Source of the DNA: a virus
Length of the DNA: 31,657 nucleotides
IMG/VR virus record: IMGVR_UViG_3300023180_000243
Span: 1-31,657 of that record
Direction: 5' to 3' (one strand)
A program made the translations under genes and the position numbers. The number at the start of each line of letters is the position of its first letter. Positions within the stretch are counted from its first letter, which is position 1. Positions 1 to 7,315 of this stretch are shown piece by piece. The notes under the pieces are model-generated. The model did not search any database. It worked only from the letters and a program-made list of their open reading frames with translations, and was not told where the DNA came from.

Positions 1-2
1 AA

Positions 3-164
3 GGCTTATACGAAATTGCTGTATTTAAAGATGGTGAGCAGATCGAACTTCCAGGTGTTACCAATCCTGGAGATACGGTAAAAGGATGGTTGACAAACTC
101 AGATGTTGATGCTATTATAAGTAAAATGTATTTTTTAACAGGCACAACCCCGAGGCAAATATGA
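3..164 (+). CDS. C-terminal end of an unknown protein (5' truncated)
   Basis: An open frame runs from the left edge of the window to TGA at 162-164 and gives 53 residues that end in TGTTPRQI. The reading frame is uninterrupted, and its stop overlaps the ligase ATG as ATGA, a typical phage coupling. No recognisable motif is present, so I cannot assign a function. A strong sigma70-like promoter for the next gene lies inside its 3' end. Confidence 0.6.
   Translation, partial: GLYEIAVFKDGEQIELPGVTNPGDTVKGWLTNSDVDAIISKMYFLTGTTPRQI
90..118 (+). promoter_or_regulatory. sigma70-like promoter upstream of DNA ligase
   Basis: TTGACA at 90-95 and TATTAT at 113-118 are separated by exactly 17 nt. Transcription would start near 125, leaving a leader of about 36 nt before the ligase ATG at 161. 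The promoter lies inside the 3' end of the preceding reading frame. It belongs to a set of six similar promoters in this window. Confidence 0.72.
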
Positions 165-1468
165 GAACACAACCGCAAACTATTATTCGTAATCTAGAAG
201 AAAACAACAGTCGTCTAGAAAAAGAAAAGATTCTACAAGTAGCAGCCGACGAAAGATTGCCAGAGTTTTTTGCAGGTTTGCGTATGGCATTAGATCCGCT
301 TGTAACATTTGGTGTAAAACAGGTTCCTGTACGCTCTGATGTATTGACTGGACAAGGTCTTGCTTGGAATGTGTTTGAAGAACTTGCAAGACAATTACAA
401 GAACGAGAGTTAACTGGACACGCGGCCCGCGATGCTATTGAACTAGCAATGGGTGTTGCTACAACTGAACAATGGAATGGCTGGTATCGTAGAATCCTTA
501 TCAAAGACCTACGTTGTGGTGTAAGTGAAAAGACTGTAAACAAAGTAGTACCAGGTACTGTTCCTGTGTTCACTTGCGCTCTTGCTCATGACTCAGCCAA
601 GCACGAAAAGAAAATGACGGGCAAGAAACAGATCGAAATCAAACTTGACGGTGTTCGTGTTATTACAGTTATTCAAGGTGACAAAGTTGAAATGTTCTCT
701 CGTAACGGAAAACAGTTTCACAACTTTGGACATATCATTGCAGAGATTCAAGAAGTATTAAAAGAGCATCCAGTTCCTTATCCGCTTGTACTTGACGGTG
801 AGGTAATGAGTGCTAACTTCCAAGACCTAATGAAGCAGGTACACCGTAAGGATAATGTAGAAGCAAACGATGCTGTACTACATTTGTTTGACACTATTCC
901 GTTAGGATGTTTCCAAAATGGTTTATGGGATAAACCGCAGAGCTTCCGCAGTGCTATTACTAAGGCTTGGGTAGAAGAACACGCAGACGTTTTAAAGCAC
1001 GTACAAGCACTTGATTGGGAAGAAGTAGACTTAGACACCCAAGAAGGACAAAGTCGCTTTGTAGCGTTAAATAAAGCGGCTGTAGACGGTGGTTACGAAG
1101 GTGTTATGATTAAGGACGTTGATGCTCCTTATGAATGCAAACGAACTCATGCGTGGCTTAAAGCCAAGCCATTTATTGAAGTAACATTGGAGGTAAAGGA
1201 TGTTGAAGAAGGTACTGGCCGTAATGAAGGCAGATTGGGAGCGTTTGTATGCTCCGGGACCGATGATGGAAAAGATATTTGCGTTAATGTCGGTAGTGGG
1301 TTTAGTGATGCTAATCGCGATGATTTTTGGAATAATCGTAATGACATTATCGGCAATTTAGTAGAGGTTAGAGCAGATGCTATTACACAAAATCAAGACG
1401 GTACTTATTCGCTTAGGTTTCCGAGGTTCAAAACGTTCCGAGGATTTGAAGTCGGAGAGAAAATCTAA
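161..1468 (+). CDS. 30: ATP-dependent DNA ligase (T4 gp30-like)
   Basis: The protein (435 aa) seals nicks in DNA, using ATP to adenylate a lysine. The nucleotidyltransferase signature KLDGVR lies near residue 161, with the lysine as the AMP acceptor. SRNGKQF (about 181), LDGEVM (about 212), GYEGVMIKD (about 312) and WLKAKP (about 333) match ligase motifs Ia, III, IV and V. The N-terminal 150 residues form the helical DNA-binding part, and the C-terminal 100 residues form the OB domain. T4 gp30 is 487 aa, so this version is somewhat shorter. The start ATG overlaps the upstream stop, and GAGG at 152-155 can serve as ribosome binding site. It is expected to act on Okazaki fragments and in repair during phage replication. 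Confidence 0.93.
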   Translation: MRTQPQTIIRNLEENNSRLEKEKILQVAADERLPEFFAGLRMALDPLVTFGVKQVPVRSDVLTGQGLAWNVFEELARQLQERELTGHAARDAIELAMGVATTEQWNGWYRRILIKDLRCGVSEKTVNKVVPGTVPVFTCALAHDSAKHEKKMTGKKQIEIKLDGVRVITVIQGDKVEMFSRNGKQFHNFGHIIAEIQEVLKEHPVPYPLVLDGEVMSANFQDLMKQVHRKDNVEANDAVLHLFDTIPLGCFQNGLWDKPQSFRSAITKAWVEEHADVLKHVQALDWEEVDLDTQEGQSRFVALNKAAVDGGYEGVMIKDVDAPYECKRTHAWLKAKPFIEVTLEVKDVEEGTGRNEGRLGAFVCSGTDDGKDICVNVGSGFSDANRDDFWNNRNDIIGNLVEVRADAITQNQDGTYSLRFPRFKTFRGFEVGEKI

Positions 1469-1491
1469 CATAGTGCGTTGGGATCTAGAAC

Positions 1492-2091
1492 GTGAAGGCT
1501 AAACTTGCTAATTTTCCAAATTTAGGTTTTTTGATAGACGATGTTCCTAAGAACATTTTAAAATCATTGAATCAAAAAATTAGTGAAGCTAATATAGATG
1601 TAAGCAATATGCTTGCTGGAAATATTTCTAAAGAATATGATTTATTACATGCAAAGGATCTATTAGAATCTTATCTAATAGAGCTTTTTCATTTTTACAA
1701 CGAAAGTTATAACTACACTAATTTGGTAGATCAAGTCAACCAGCCAGTTCCAATTACTTTAAATAATTTATGGGTAAACTTTCAAGAAAGAGGCGAGTTT
1801 AATCCTAGCCATAAACATTCAGGAATAATGAGTTTTGTAATTTGGTTAGATATCCCATATGACATTAAAGAAGAAAGTAAAGATGCAGGAACTTTTGAGT
1901 TTGTTTATACAGATATTTTAGGAAATACTATTCCGTATAAAATTCCCGTAGATAAAAACTTTAACGGAAAAATAATTATGTTTCCGAATAGGTTAATGCA
2001 TTCTGTTTATCCGTATTTTTCTACTGAAAAGCAAAGAATAACAATAGCAGGAAATTTAGCATTAGATGTAAAATCTACCAAACAAGGTTGA
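1492..2091 (+). CDS. 2OG-Fe(II) oxygenase-like protein (PF13759-type)
   Basis: This 199-aa protein begins at GTG 1492, 23 nt after the ligase stop, without a clear Shine-Dalgarno. The middle carries HKHSG (H107 and H109), followed by a beta-strand run SFVIWLDIP. The C-terminal part carries MFPNRLMHSV (H170) and then R182 in QRITIAGN. This order (HxH, then FP...H, then R) is the facial-triad and 2-oxoglutarate-binding layout of the phage 2OG-FeII_Oxy_5 type. Such proteins are common in T4-like cyanophages and pelagiphages, but their substrates are unknown. It is likely co-transcribed with the ligase. The fold assignment is reasonably firm; the substrate is not known. Confidence 0.78.
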   Translation: MKAKLANFPNLGFLIDDVPKNILKSLNQKISEANIDVSNMLAGNISKEYDLLHAKDLLESYLIELFHFYNESYNYTNLVDQVNQPVPITLNNLWVNFQERGEFNPSHKHSGIMSFVIWLDIPYDIKEESKDAGTFEFVYTDILGNTIPYKIPVDKNFNGKIIMFPNRLMHSVYPYFSTEKQRITIAGNLALDVKSTKQG

Positions 2092-2116
2092 CTTTTTTAC
2101 AAATAACATATATACT
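2088..2116 (+). promoter_or_regulatory. sigma70-like promoter upstream of the 430-aa protein
   Basis: TTGACT at 2088-2093 and TATACT at 2111-2116 have a 17-nt spacer. The -35 box overlaps the last codons and stop of the oxygenase gene. A start near 2123 leaves about 25 nt of leader that contains GGAG (2135-2138), followed by GTG at 2148. Confidence 0.75.
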
Positions 2117-2147
2117 AACAAAACTTAACAGTTAGGAGACTTATGCC

Positions 2148-3440
2148 GTGGCGATTCCAAAAACAAAAAAGAAAGCACCTAGAGCCGCTCCCAGAGTAAA
2201 AAGGGGAGCAAAACTTACCGCACCTAGTTGGCAAGGCTGGGAAGAATGGACAGGTGAAAAATATCATCGATTCCGCGACGGCACAAGAGCATTTTATTAC
2301 GAAAACTATAAGCCCGTAGATTTGTATCCTGCAATATATAAATGGATGCAAGATTCAGGCGAGTATTCCAAGGAACAAATCAAACATTGTAAAGCGGCAC
2401 CTGCTAGTACTTTAAGTATTACTGCGGCAATTACCGCAAAGATGCTGTTAGACGGAATGCCTGATATAAATCCAAAAGAAGCAGAATATTGGGAAAGTTT
2501 GCCCGGAACAATGGGACAACTAAAACCTAGCACAGAGTTTTTAAAGAAAAAGATTGAGTTAGGTATTGAAGCAGGTAGTAAGACAGTTGAAGTTAAAGCA
2601 AAAGAAGAAAAAGAAAAAGCAAATGTTTATGTGCCTACCATCCAAGAACGTATTAGAGATCAAGCATACGAAATGGCAGAACCTATCGATGAATGGCTAG
2701 AAGGCTGGACTGTAGATAAAGAGTCATTTGATCCTAAAGGTTTTGATTTTAAAGCATATTTTAAAAAGATTCAGCCTAGTCAAGCGCATTGTCGTAAGAT
2801 GAAATCTTTTTGGGAGAACGATCTATTAGATTTTAATGAACTAGAACGTATGCCTACAAAAGGACAACTGGCTAAGATGAGCGAAGAAGATGCTGATCAG
2901 TGGGAACAATTAAAAGAAGGCTACAATCATCTTAAGAAAGCAGACATTGCTAAGTATCGTAAAGCAATTGAAACTGTCAATTCAGAACTAGACTTTATTA
3001 TTGAGCAGGCAAAAGCAACACGCAAACCTCGCAAGCCTAAAGCACGTTCAGCAAGTAAAATAATTGAGAAATTAAAGTTCTGTAAAGCAGATGACAAGTT
3101 TTCACTTGCAAGTATAGATCCTACCCTCATTGTAGGTGCAAGCGAGCTTTGGGTGTTTAATGTAAAAACTCGAAAACTAGGCAAATATATTGCGTCTAAC
3201 ATAGATCCTACAGGACAACAACGTGGTGATTCGGGACTAAGTGTAAAAGGCACAACAATTATAGGTTTTGACGAAACATTAAGTATACAGAAAACCCTAC
3301 GTAAGCCGCCAGAACAATTAAAAGAATTTAAAGATTCGGGCAAGGTAAAATTGCGTAAGTTTTTAGATGATATTAAAACTACTGACACAAAACTCAATGG
3401 TAGGTGTAATCCTGATACAGTACTTCTAAAGGTTTCCTGA
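2148..3440 (+). CDS. conserved phage protein of unknown function, Lys-rich (430 aa)
   Basis: I do not recognise a function. The N-terminus is strongly basic (MAIPKTKKKAPRAAPRVKRG). It is followed by a Trp/Tyr-rich stretch (about residues 28-68), a charged helical middle with a KAKEEKEK run, a second basic patch ATRKPRKPKARS near 290, and a globular C-terminal part. The basic patches suggest nucleic-acid or RNA-polymerase contact, but this is only inference. GTG at 2148 follows the Shine-Dalgarno GGAG at 2135-2138 with 9 nt spacing. An ATG at 2143 in another frame gives only 18 codons. The gene has its own strong host-type promoter, so early expression is likely. Similar proteins of unknown role occur in marine T4-like phages as far as I recall. 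Confidence 0.8.
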   Translation: MAIPKTKKKAPRAAPRVKRGAKLTAPSWQGWEEWTGEKYHRFRDGTRAFYYENYKPVDLYPAIYKWMQDSGEYSKEQIKHCKAAPASTLSITAAITAKMLLDGMPDINPKEAEYWESLPGTMGQLKPSTEFLKKKIELGIEAGSKTVEVKAKEEKEKANVYVPTIQERIRDQAYEMAEPIDEWLEGWTVDKESFDPKGFDFKAYFKKIQPSQAHCRKMKSFWENDLLDFNELERMPTKGQLAKMSEEDADQWEQLKEGYNHLKKADIAKYRKAIETVNSELDFIIEQAKATRKPRKPKARSASKIIEKLKFCKADDKFSLASIDPTLIVGASELWVFNVKTRKLGKYIASNIDPTGQQRGDSGLSVKGTTIIGFDETLSIQKTLRKPPEQLKEFKDSGKVKLRKFLDDIKTTDTKLNGRCNPDTVLLKVS

Positions 3441-3446
3441 TAAATA
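3440..3446 (+). promoter_or_regulatory. T4-type late promoter box ATAAATA
   Basis: ATAAATA overlaps the TGA of the upstream gene and sits 24 nt before the fibre gene ATG at 3471. The extended form TAAATACTGTA (3441-3451) recurs at 9643. T4 late promoters consist of a single TATAAATA -10 element read by gp55-type sigma. Confidence 0.65.
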
Positions 3447-3470
3447 CTGTAGTTAGAACAGGAATAATAG

Positions 3471-4556
3471 ATGACTGATATTAGAAAAAGCCTTAACGCA
3501 CTTGCAGATTCTATTGAAGCAATAGAAAACCGTCCTGAACCTACTGTCAAAATACATGATAGAGAACTAAGCGGTAATAAAATTAATGGTGGATTAATAA
3601 CCAACTTTTCAAGTGTTGGTATAAAAGATAATGCATCTAGAGAAACAATAGTAACTGTCAAAGACGATGGCATACATGTATCTGTAGCACATATAGATAC
3701 AATAAACAACGCTTTAAATGTTAAGGGTAATCTAAAAGTAGACGGTGAAATCCATGCAAAAAAATTGCATGTAGACGAAGTTTCTGCTGATGTTCGTAAC
3801 GAAAGAACAAGTCCTTTAGAATTCAAAGGAGGCGACAAGCCTGCATATGGAAAAGGAATAATTTGGACTGGCGGAAAATATACCAAACAGTTTATACTAC
3901 AAGGTAGCGAAGATAGACTCTGGTCTACTGAAGATTTAGATCTAGCAACCGGCAAATCATATCGTATTAATAATATTCCTGTAATATCTGAAACTGGGCT
4001 AGGACCTTCTGTTGCAGAAAGTAATCTAAAAAAAGTAGGACCGTTAAGAGAGCTAAATGTTGTAGGTGATCTAACAGTTGATTATTTTTTAAGATACGAT
4101 AGCGGACTTAAAAGATTTAGCCTAGGAGCAGAAGCACCTCCGGGCATGTTTACACTTGAAAGTCAAAGTCATCAATTTGTAATTGATTCTGAATCTACTG
4201 GTGATTGGAAATTAGGTACTCATAGTACAGGTAAACTATCTTTAATTACAGACGATACTGCAAGAATTAGCATTGATCCTACTGGTGCAGTTACAATACA
4301 CAATAAAACTGTAGTCCAAGGTAAAATGGGCATAGGTGTTAAAAACTTTATAGACGATGCAGATCTAACAGTTGCCGGTCCGATTAGAATGCAAGATAAA
4401 AAATTCGAAGTTTCTAATGCTATACCTACATCAGGTGTTTATAAAAAAGGTGACATTGTTTGGAACAGTGAACCTAAGTCAGGCGGAACGGTTGGATGGA
4501 TTTGTCTTAGAGATGGCACTCCAGGCGAATGGAAATCATTCGGTAATATATCTTAA
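3471..4556 (+). CDS. tail-fibre-like virion protein
   Basis: This 361-aa protein starts with a short helical segment (residues 1-20). Beta-rich repeats follow, such as LNVKGNLKVDGEIHAKKLHV and LRELNVVGDLTVDYFLRYDS, in the 'NVxGxLTVxG' style typical of phage fibre shafts. The C-terminal 40 residues (about 323-359) form a compact module with GVYKKGDIVWN, GGTVGWICL and GTPGEWKSFG. That module is shared by many marine phage fibres and is probably a distal tip domain. A late promoter box and AGGAA at 3460-3464 precede the ATG. The inferred role is an adsorption or accessory fibre, not the large tail fibre system further right. The exact attachment point is unknown. Confidence 0.72.
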   Translation: MTDIRKSLNALADSIEAIENRPEPTVKIHDRELSGNKINGGLITNFSSVGIKDNASRETIVTVKDDGIHVSVAHIDTINNALNVKGNLKVDGEIHAKKLHVDEVSADVRNERTSPLEFKGGDKPAYGKGIIWTGGKYTKQFILQGSEDRLWSTEDLDLATGKSYRINNIPVISETGLGPSVAESNLKKVGPLRELNVVGDLTVDYFLRYDSGLKRFSLGAEAPPGMFTLESQSHQFVIDSESTGDWKLGTHSTGKLSLITDDTARISIDPTGAVTIHNKTVVQGKMGIGVKNFIDDADLTVAGPIRMQDKKFEVSNAIPTSGVYKKGDIVWNSEPKSGGTVGWICLRDGTPGEWKSFGNIS

Positions 4557-4585
4557 TACTGATATATAATTCTTTGAAATATCCC

Positions 4586-4593
4586 TATAAATA
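4586..4593 (+). promoter_or_regulatory. T4-type late promoter TATAAATA
   Basis: The exact T4 late consensus TATAAATA sits 37 nt before the ATG of the small membrane protein at 4631, in a 74-nt intergenic gap. GAGGGAG at 4619-4625 is the ribosome binding site. It is the best consensus match of the eight late boxes in the window. Confidence 0.75.
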
Positions 4594-4630
4594 ATTATGC
4601 TGAACAACAATTTCAGATGAGGGAGTATAA

Positions 4631-4942
4631 ATGAACAAAACAGAACAACAGGCACGTTGGTGGAAGTATGCGGCGTGGACAGCACCATTTGTCGCACTAG
4701 CCATCGTCTTAGGCGAAATATTATTAGGCTTTGATTCATTAGTTAATATCACGTCAGTAACTATTGTAGTCATTTTTATCGCAACCAGTGTATTCTGGTG
4801 GTGGTGGGCGATAAGTAAAATAGTGTATATGATACAATGTGCTAATCGAACAGAAGAAAACTTTAGAACACTTAAAGATGAACTAAAAGAGATCAAAAAA
4901 GATGTGGGCAATAGGCAATGGCGAGAGCCGATCAACAATTGA
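4631..4942 (+). CDS. small two-helix membrane protein
   Basis: The protein (103 aa) has two hydrophobic segments, about residues 13-33 and 40-65. The second ends in a run of four tryptophans (VFWWWWA). A charged helical tail follows (about 73-95, LKDELKEIKKDV), probably a cytoplasmic coiled coil. It is driven by an exact TATAAATA late promoter. Late expression, small size and two membrane spans would suit a holin or another lysis-stage membrane protein. No lysozyme neighbours it, and no family signature supports this, so the function stays open. Its 3' end overlaps the next gene by 41 nt. Confidence 0.75.
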   Translation: MNKTEQQARWWKYAAWTAPFVALAIVLGEILLGFDSLVNITSVTIVVIFIATSVFWWWWAISKIVYMIQCANRTEENFRTLKDELKEIKKDVGNRQWREPINN

Positions 4943-5495
4943 CATAGGCAAATTAGACGGCCAAAAGGCAGGCTGTAATGCTATATACCGAGATTATTAT
5001 ACAGACTATCTTGTATGTGTTGATAAACGTATGATGACTGAGGCTTTGAGAGCAGGTGCAAATACACAAGGCACATTAGTTTATACCCGACCTGAGTGGT
5101 ATAATAGTTTTAAAACACTTCATGTAAGAACAGTCCCGGACTTGCCATATAAAGGCAACGAAAGATGGGATGAACCCTTTCAATGGGGTAGCGGACCGTA
5201 TGCTGTACTCATTGCGGCAATGTATACTAAACTAAAAGAAGTCAAACTTATAGGCTTTGATTTAGGAAGTAGTACAGGCAAAGTTAATAATGTTTACAAA
5301 GGCACACCTAATTATGATGATGCTGACAAGAGAGCAGTAGATCCTAGATATTGGATACATCAAATTGGAATGGTATTCAATTGTTTTTCAAAAGTAAAAT
5401 TTACAATCTATCAAGACAACTGGGAATTACCAAAAGCCTGGAATTATCCTAATGTAAAGGTTGACACGATAAGTAATATATCGTATACTAGTTAA
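4902..5495 (+). CDS. DUF115/MptE-like Rossmann-fold protein
   Basis: The protein (197 aa) begins almost at once with AIGNGESR (residues 3-10), a Gly-rich loop. GCNAIYRDY and DYLVCVDKRMM follow, then a later strand VKLIGFDLGSS. This pattern (IGNGxS, then GCN, then D near the end of a strand) resembles the Rossmann-like DUF115/MptE group and the GT42 sialyltransferase-like fold, which bind nucleotide-sugar or nucleotide ligands. I make no substrate claim. Because the glycine loop starts at residue 3, the ATG at 4902 must be the true start, despite a 41-nt overlap with the membrane-protein gene. The promoter for the next operon lies inside its last codons. Confidence 0.65.
   Translation: MWAIGNGESRSTIDIGKLDGQKAGCNAIYRDYYTDYLVCVDKRMMTEALRAGANTQGTLVYTRPEWYNSFKTLHVRTVPDLPYKGNERWDEPFQWGSGPYAVLIAAMYTKLKEVKLIGFDLGSSTGKVNNVYKGTPNYDDADKRAVDPRYWIHQIGMVFNCFSKVKFTIYQDNWELPKAWNYPNVKVDTISNISYTS
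5461..5489 (+). promoter_or_regulatory. sigma70-like promoter upstream of the queD-like gene
   Basis: TTGACA (5461-5466) and TATACT (5484-5489) are spaced by 17 nt. Transcription should start around 5496, giving a 63-nt leader before ATG 5559 with AGGAGA as ribosome binding site. The leader has GC-richer stretches (GGCG and CGCC) that could pair weakly, but no recognisable preQ1 aptamer. Confidence 0.77.
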
Positions 5496-5558
5496 CATTA
5501 TAGGACTTGGCGTCAACCCTTCTAATTCTGCCGCCATTATTAATTACAGGAGATAATA

Positions 5559-6008
5559 ATGGGTAAACATTACAGTACAAAACATTACGGACACAACATT
5601 GGTCTATCAGCAGTGTTCCGTCAACCAAACGCAGATCATTCACACTGTCATTTACTACACGGTTATAGTCTAGCATTTACATTCACATTTGGATGTGATG
5701 AACTAGACAACAAAAACTGGGCAGTAGACTTTGGAGGACTTAAACCTTTGAAGGCTTGGCTAGAAGATAACTTTGATCACAAACTATGTGTAGATTCTGC
5801 AGATCCAAATATCACTGATTTATACGAACTTGAAGAAAAAGGATTATGCGAAATTAGAGAGTTTAATGGTGTAGGAGCAGAAAAATTTGCACAACACGCA
5901 TTTAACTTTGCAGACAAACTAATACGCGAAGCAACTGACAATCGTTGTTATTGTGTTAAAGTAGAATGTGCAGAACACGGAGCAAACTCGGCTATCTATG
6001 AGGCATAA
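5559..6008 (+). CDS. queD: QueD / 6-pyruvoyl-tetrahydropterin synthase-like protein
   Basis: The protein (149 aa) belongs to the PTPS/QueD fold. In the pathway to 7-deazaguanines, QueD converts dihydroneopterin triphosphate to 6-carboxytetrahydropterin. Visible landmarks are HCHLLHGYS with the catalytic Cys30, VDFGGLK (56-62), FDHKLC with D73/H74, and AEHGANSA with E139. The usual zinc ligands are changed: the SAAH-type histidine is Phe20 (LSAVFRQ), and the HGH motif reads HGY (H34 kept, Tyr36). From memory, the same SAVFRQ/LHGY pattern marks a separate branch of phage and bacterial homologues, so metal binding may differ. It heads a run with a glycosyltransferase and a GNAT-like gene. FolE, QueC and QueE are not in this window. 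Confidence 0.82.
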   Translation: MGKHYSTKHYGHNIGLSAVFRQPNADHSHCHLLHGYSLAFTFTFGCDELDNKNWAVDFGGLKPLKAWLEDNFDHKLCVDSADPNITDLYELEEKGLCEIREFNGVGAEKFAQHAFNFADKLIREATDNRCYCVKVECAEHGANSAIYEA

Positions 6009-6011
6009 CTT

Positions 6012-6854
6012 TTGGCAAAGAAGTACATTGAAGGCGAATCAAAACAACAACGTAAGGCTCGCAAAGCAAAAGAAAAAGCACTAAAAAGTGCTAAGGCGCA
6101 AAAAACTGTAGTAAGCACTGATTTATTCCCGCAGAATAGTGTAGAGCCTAATAATTTTGTGCTATGTATAAAGCATGGTACAAAGTATTCTTACGATTAC
6201 GTTAACAGACTGTATAATATGGTGTCAAGAAACTGCACCTTAGATTACCAGTTTGTATGCCTTACAGATAATAACCTAGGACTAGATCCAAATATAAGAG
6301 TTTTGCCTATTCCTAACGGCCTTGAAGGTTGGTGGTGTAAACCATACATGTATAGTAATGACTTGCCGTTAAATGGTACTATTCTTTATATGGATTTAGA
6401 TGTAGTTATTTCAGGTAATATAGATAAGTTGTTTACTTACAAGCCAGATAGATGGGCAGTGATTAGAGATTTTTCTAGAGCAATGCGTCCTACATGGCAA
6501 AAATATAATTCAAGTGTTATACGTTTTAGAACAGGAGAATTAGATAGAGTTTGGAAAAACTTTATAAGTGATAAAGTTACGGTTCAAAGACGTAACTTTG
6601 GAGATCAAGATTTTTTGTATACCGAAACTCATAATACATATCCTGCAAATCTTTTTCCAGATGCATGGATAAGAAGTTGGAAATGGGAAATTAGAAAAAC
6701 AAAAGATTTTAAGCCTGGTCAGACACGAGGTAATAGAACATTTGCACGAACTGAAAATGTTAAACCTGGACCAGATTGTTGCATTGCAGTTTTCCATGGA
6801 GACCCAAATCCCCATAACTGCGATGATCCTTGGGTAGTAGAGAACTGGAAGTAA
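6012..6854 (+). CDS. GT-A fold glycosyltransferase
   Basis: The protein (280 aa) starts at TTG 6012 with GAGG at 6000-6003 as ribosome binding site, 3 nt after the queD-like stop. The first 35 residues are Lys/Arg/Ala-rich and likely flexible. A GT-A domain follows, with VLCIKHGTKYS and FVCLTDNN, then WCKPYMYS and the metal-binding DxD motif in ILYMDLDVVISGNIDKL (D128 and D130). Near the C-terminus AVFHGDPNP (about 260-268) resembles the metal- and UDP-contacting His motif seen in GT8-like enzymes. The likely donor is a nucleotide sugar. The acceptor could be DNA, a virion protein or a host surface polymer, and the sequence does not say which. Confidence 0.78.
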   Translation: MAKKYIEGESKQQRKARKAKEKALKSAKAQKTVVSTDLFPQNSVEPNNFVLCIKHGTKYSYDYVNRLYNMVSRNCTLDYQFVCLTDNNLGLDPNIRVLPIPNGLEGWWCKPYMYSNDLPLNGTILYMDLDVVISGNIDKLFTYKPDRWAVIRDFSRAMRPTWQKYNSSVIRFRTGELDRVWKNFISDKVTVQRRNFGDQDFLYTETHNTYPANLFPDAWIRSWKWEIRKTKDFKPGQTRGNRTFARTENVKPGPDCCIAVFHGDPNPHNCDDPWVVENWK

Positions 6855-6856
6855 AA

Positions 6857-7288
6857 GTGTTAAAGAAGTTAGATAAAAATATTGTACAACATGTAATCAA
6901 GGATGATCCTGTCCGTCCTCATATCAGTGCAGATTGGAGGACACGACCTGGACGAGAGGTTTACGGATTGTACAATGAAGAAGCAAACAAATTGAGAGCA
7001 GTAATTTGTGTTGCATATACAGATGAAGTACCTACATGTGAAAGAGATATGGGCTGGTTAGGAACCTCTCATGCAATATTTTACACAGTATGGAGTTATG
7101 ATAAAGGCGCAGGTCGAGACATTGTTTTTGCTGTTGCTGAACATATTAAAAAAACAAACAAAGATGTTAAAAGATTTGTAACATTAAGTCCATTAACTGA
7201 AATGGCGGAAAAATTCCATTTACGAAATGGTGCAAAATTTTTAGATAAACATACAGAGTGTCAAAACTTTGAATACGAACTTGACTAA
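6857..7288 (+). CDS. GNAT-like acetyltransferase family protein
   Basis: I place the start at GTG 6857, 2 nt after the glycosyltransferase stop and behind GGAAG (6847-6851). The frame extends upstream to TTG 6830, but that would overlap the previous gene. The product has 143 residues. KLRAVICVAYTDEVP and AIFYTVWSYDKGAGRDIVF look like strands beta3 and beta4 and the acyl-CoA pyrophosphate loop (KGAGRDI) of a GNAT domain. FVTLSPLTEMAEKFHLRNGA matches the later helix and 'GA/GF' turn near the GNAT C-terminus. The acceptor is unknown. Cotranscription with QueD-like and a glycosyltransferase suggests a shared modification role (inference). Confidence 0.6.
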   Translation: MLKKLDKNIVQHVIKDDPVRPHISADWRTRPGREVYGLYNEEANKLRAVICVAYTDEVPTCERDMGWLGTSHAIFYTVWSYDKGAGRDIVFAVAEHIKKTNKDVKRFVTLSPLTEMAEKFHLRNGAKFLDKHTECQNFEYELD

Positions 7289-7309
7289 CAAACAAAAAGG
7301 TAGTATAAT
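7281..7309 (+). promoter_or_regulatory. sigma70-like promoter of uvdE, possibly leaderless
   Basis: TTGACT at 7281-7286 and a perfect TATAAT at 7304-7309 are spaced by 17 nt. The predicted transcription start (about 7315-7317) coincides with the ATG at 7316, so the mRNA would have essentially no leader. The -35 overlaps the last codons of the GNAT-like gene. Confidence 0.8.
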
Positions 7310-7315
7310 ACAAGT

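Noticed and set aside
2143-2199. Short frame from ATG 2143 (18 codons) that also fits the ribosome binding site
   Set aside because: It is too short and has no features. The overlapping GTG at 2148 opens a 430-codon frame with normal spacing from GGAG.
2927-3955. Long minus-strand frame of 342 codons
   Set aside because: It lies antisense to the 430-aa gene and the fibre gene, crosses their junction, and its product is a low-complexity Ser/Leu-rich sequence typical of shadow frames.
5496-5558. Possible preQ1 riboswitch in the leader of the queD-like gene
   Set aside because: The leader lacks the A-rich tail and the hairpin pattern of preQ1 class I and has no recognised class II or III features. 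Only a weak GGCG/CGCC pairing is seen.
6830-6856. Upstream TTG start for the GNAT-like gene at 6830
   Set aside because: It would overlap the glycosyltransferase by 25 nt. GTG 6857 has GGAAG at proper distance and sits right after the stop.
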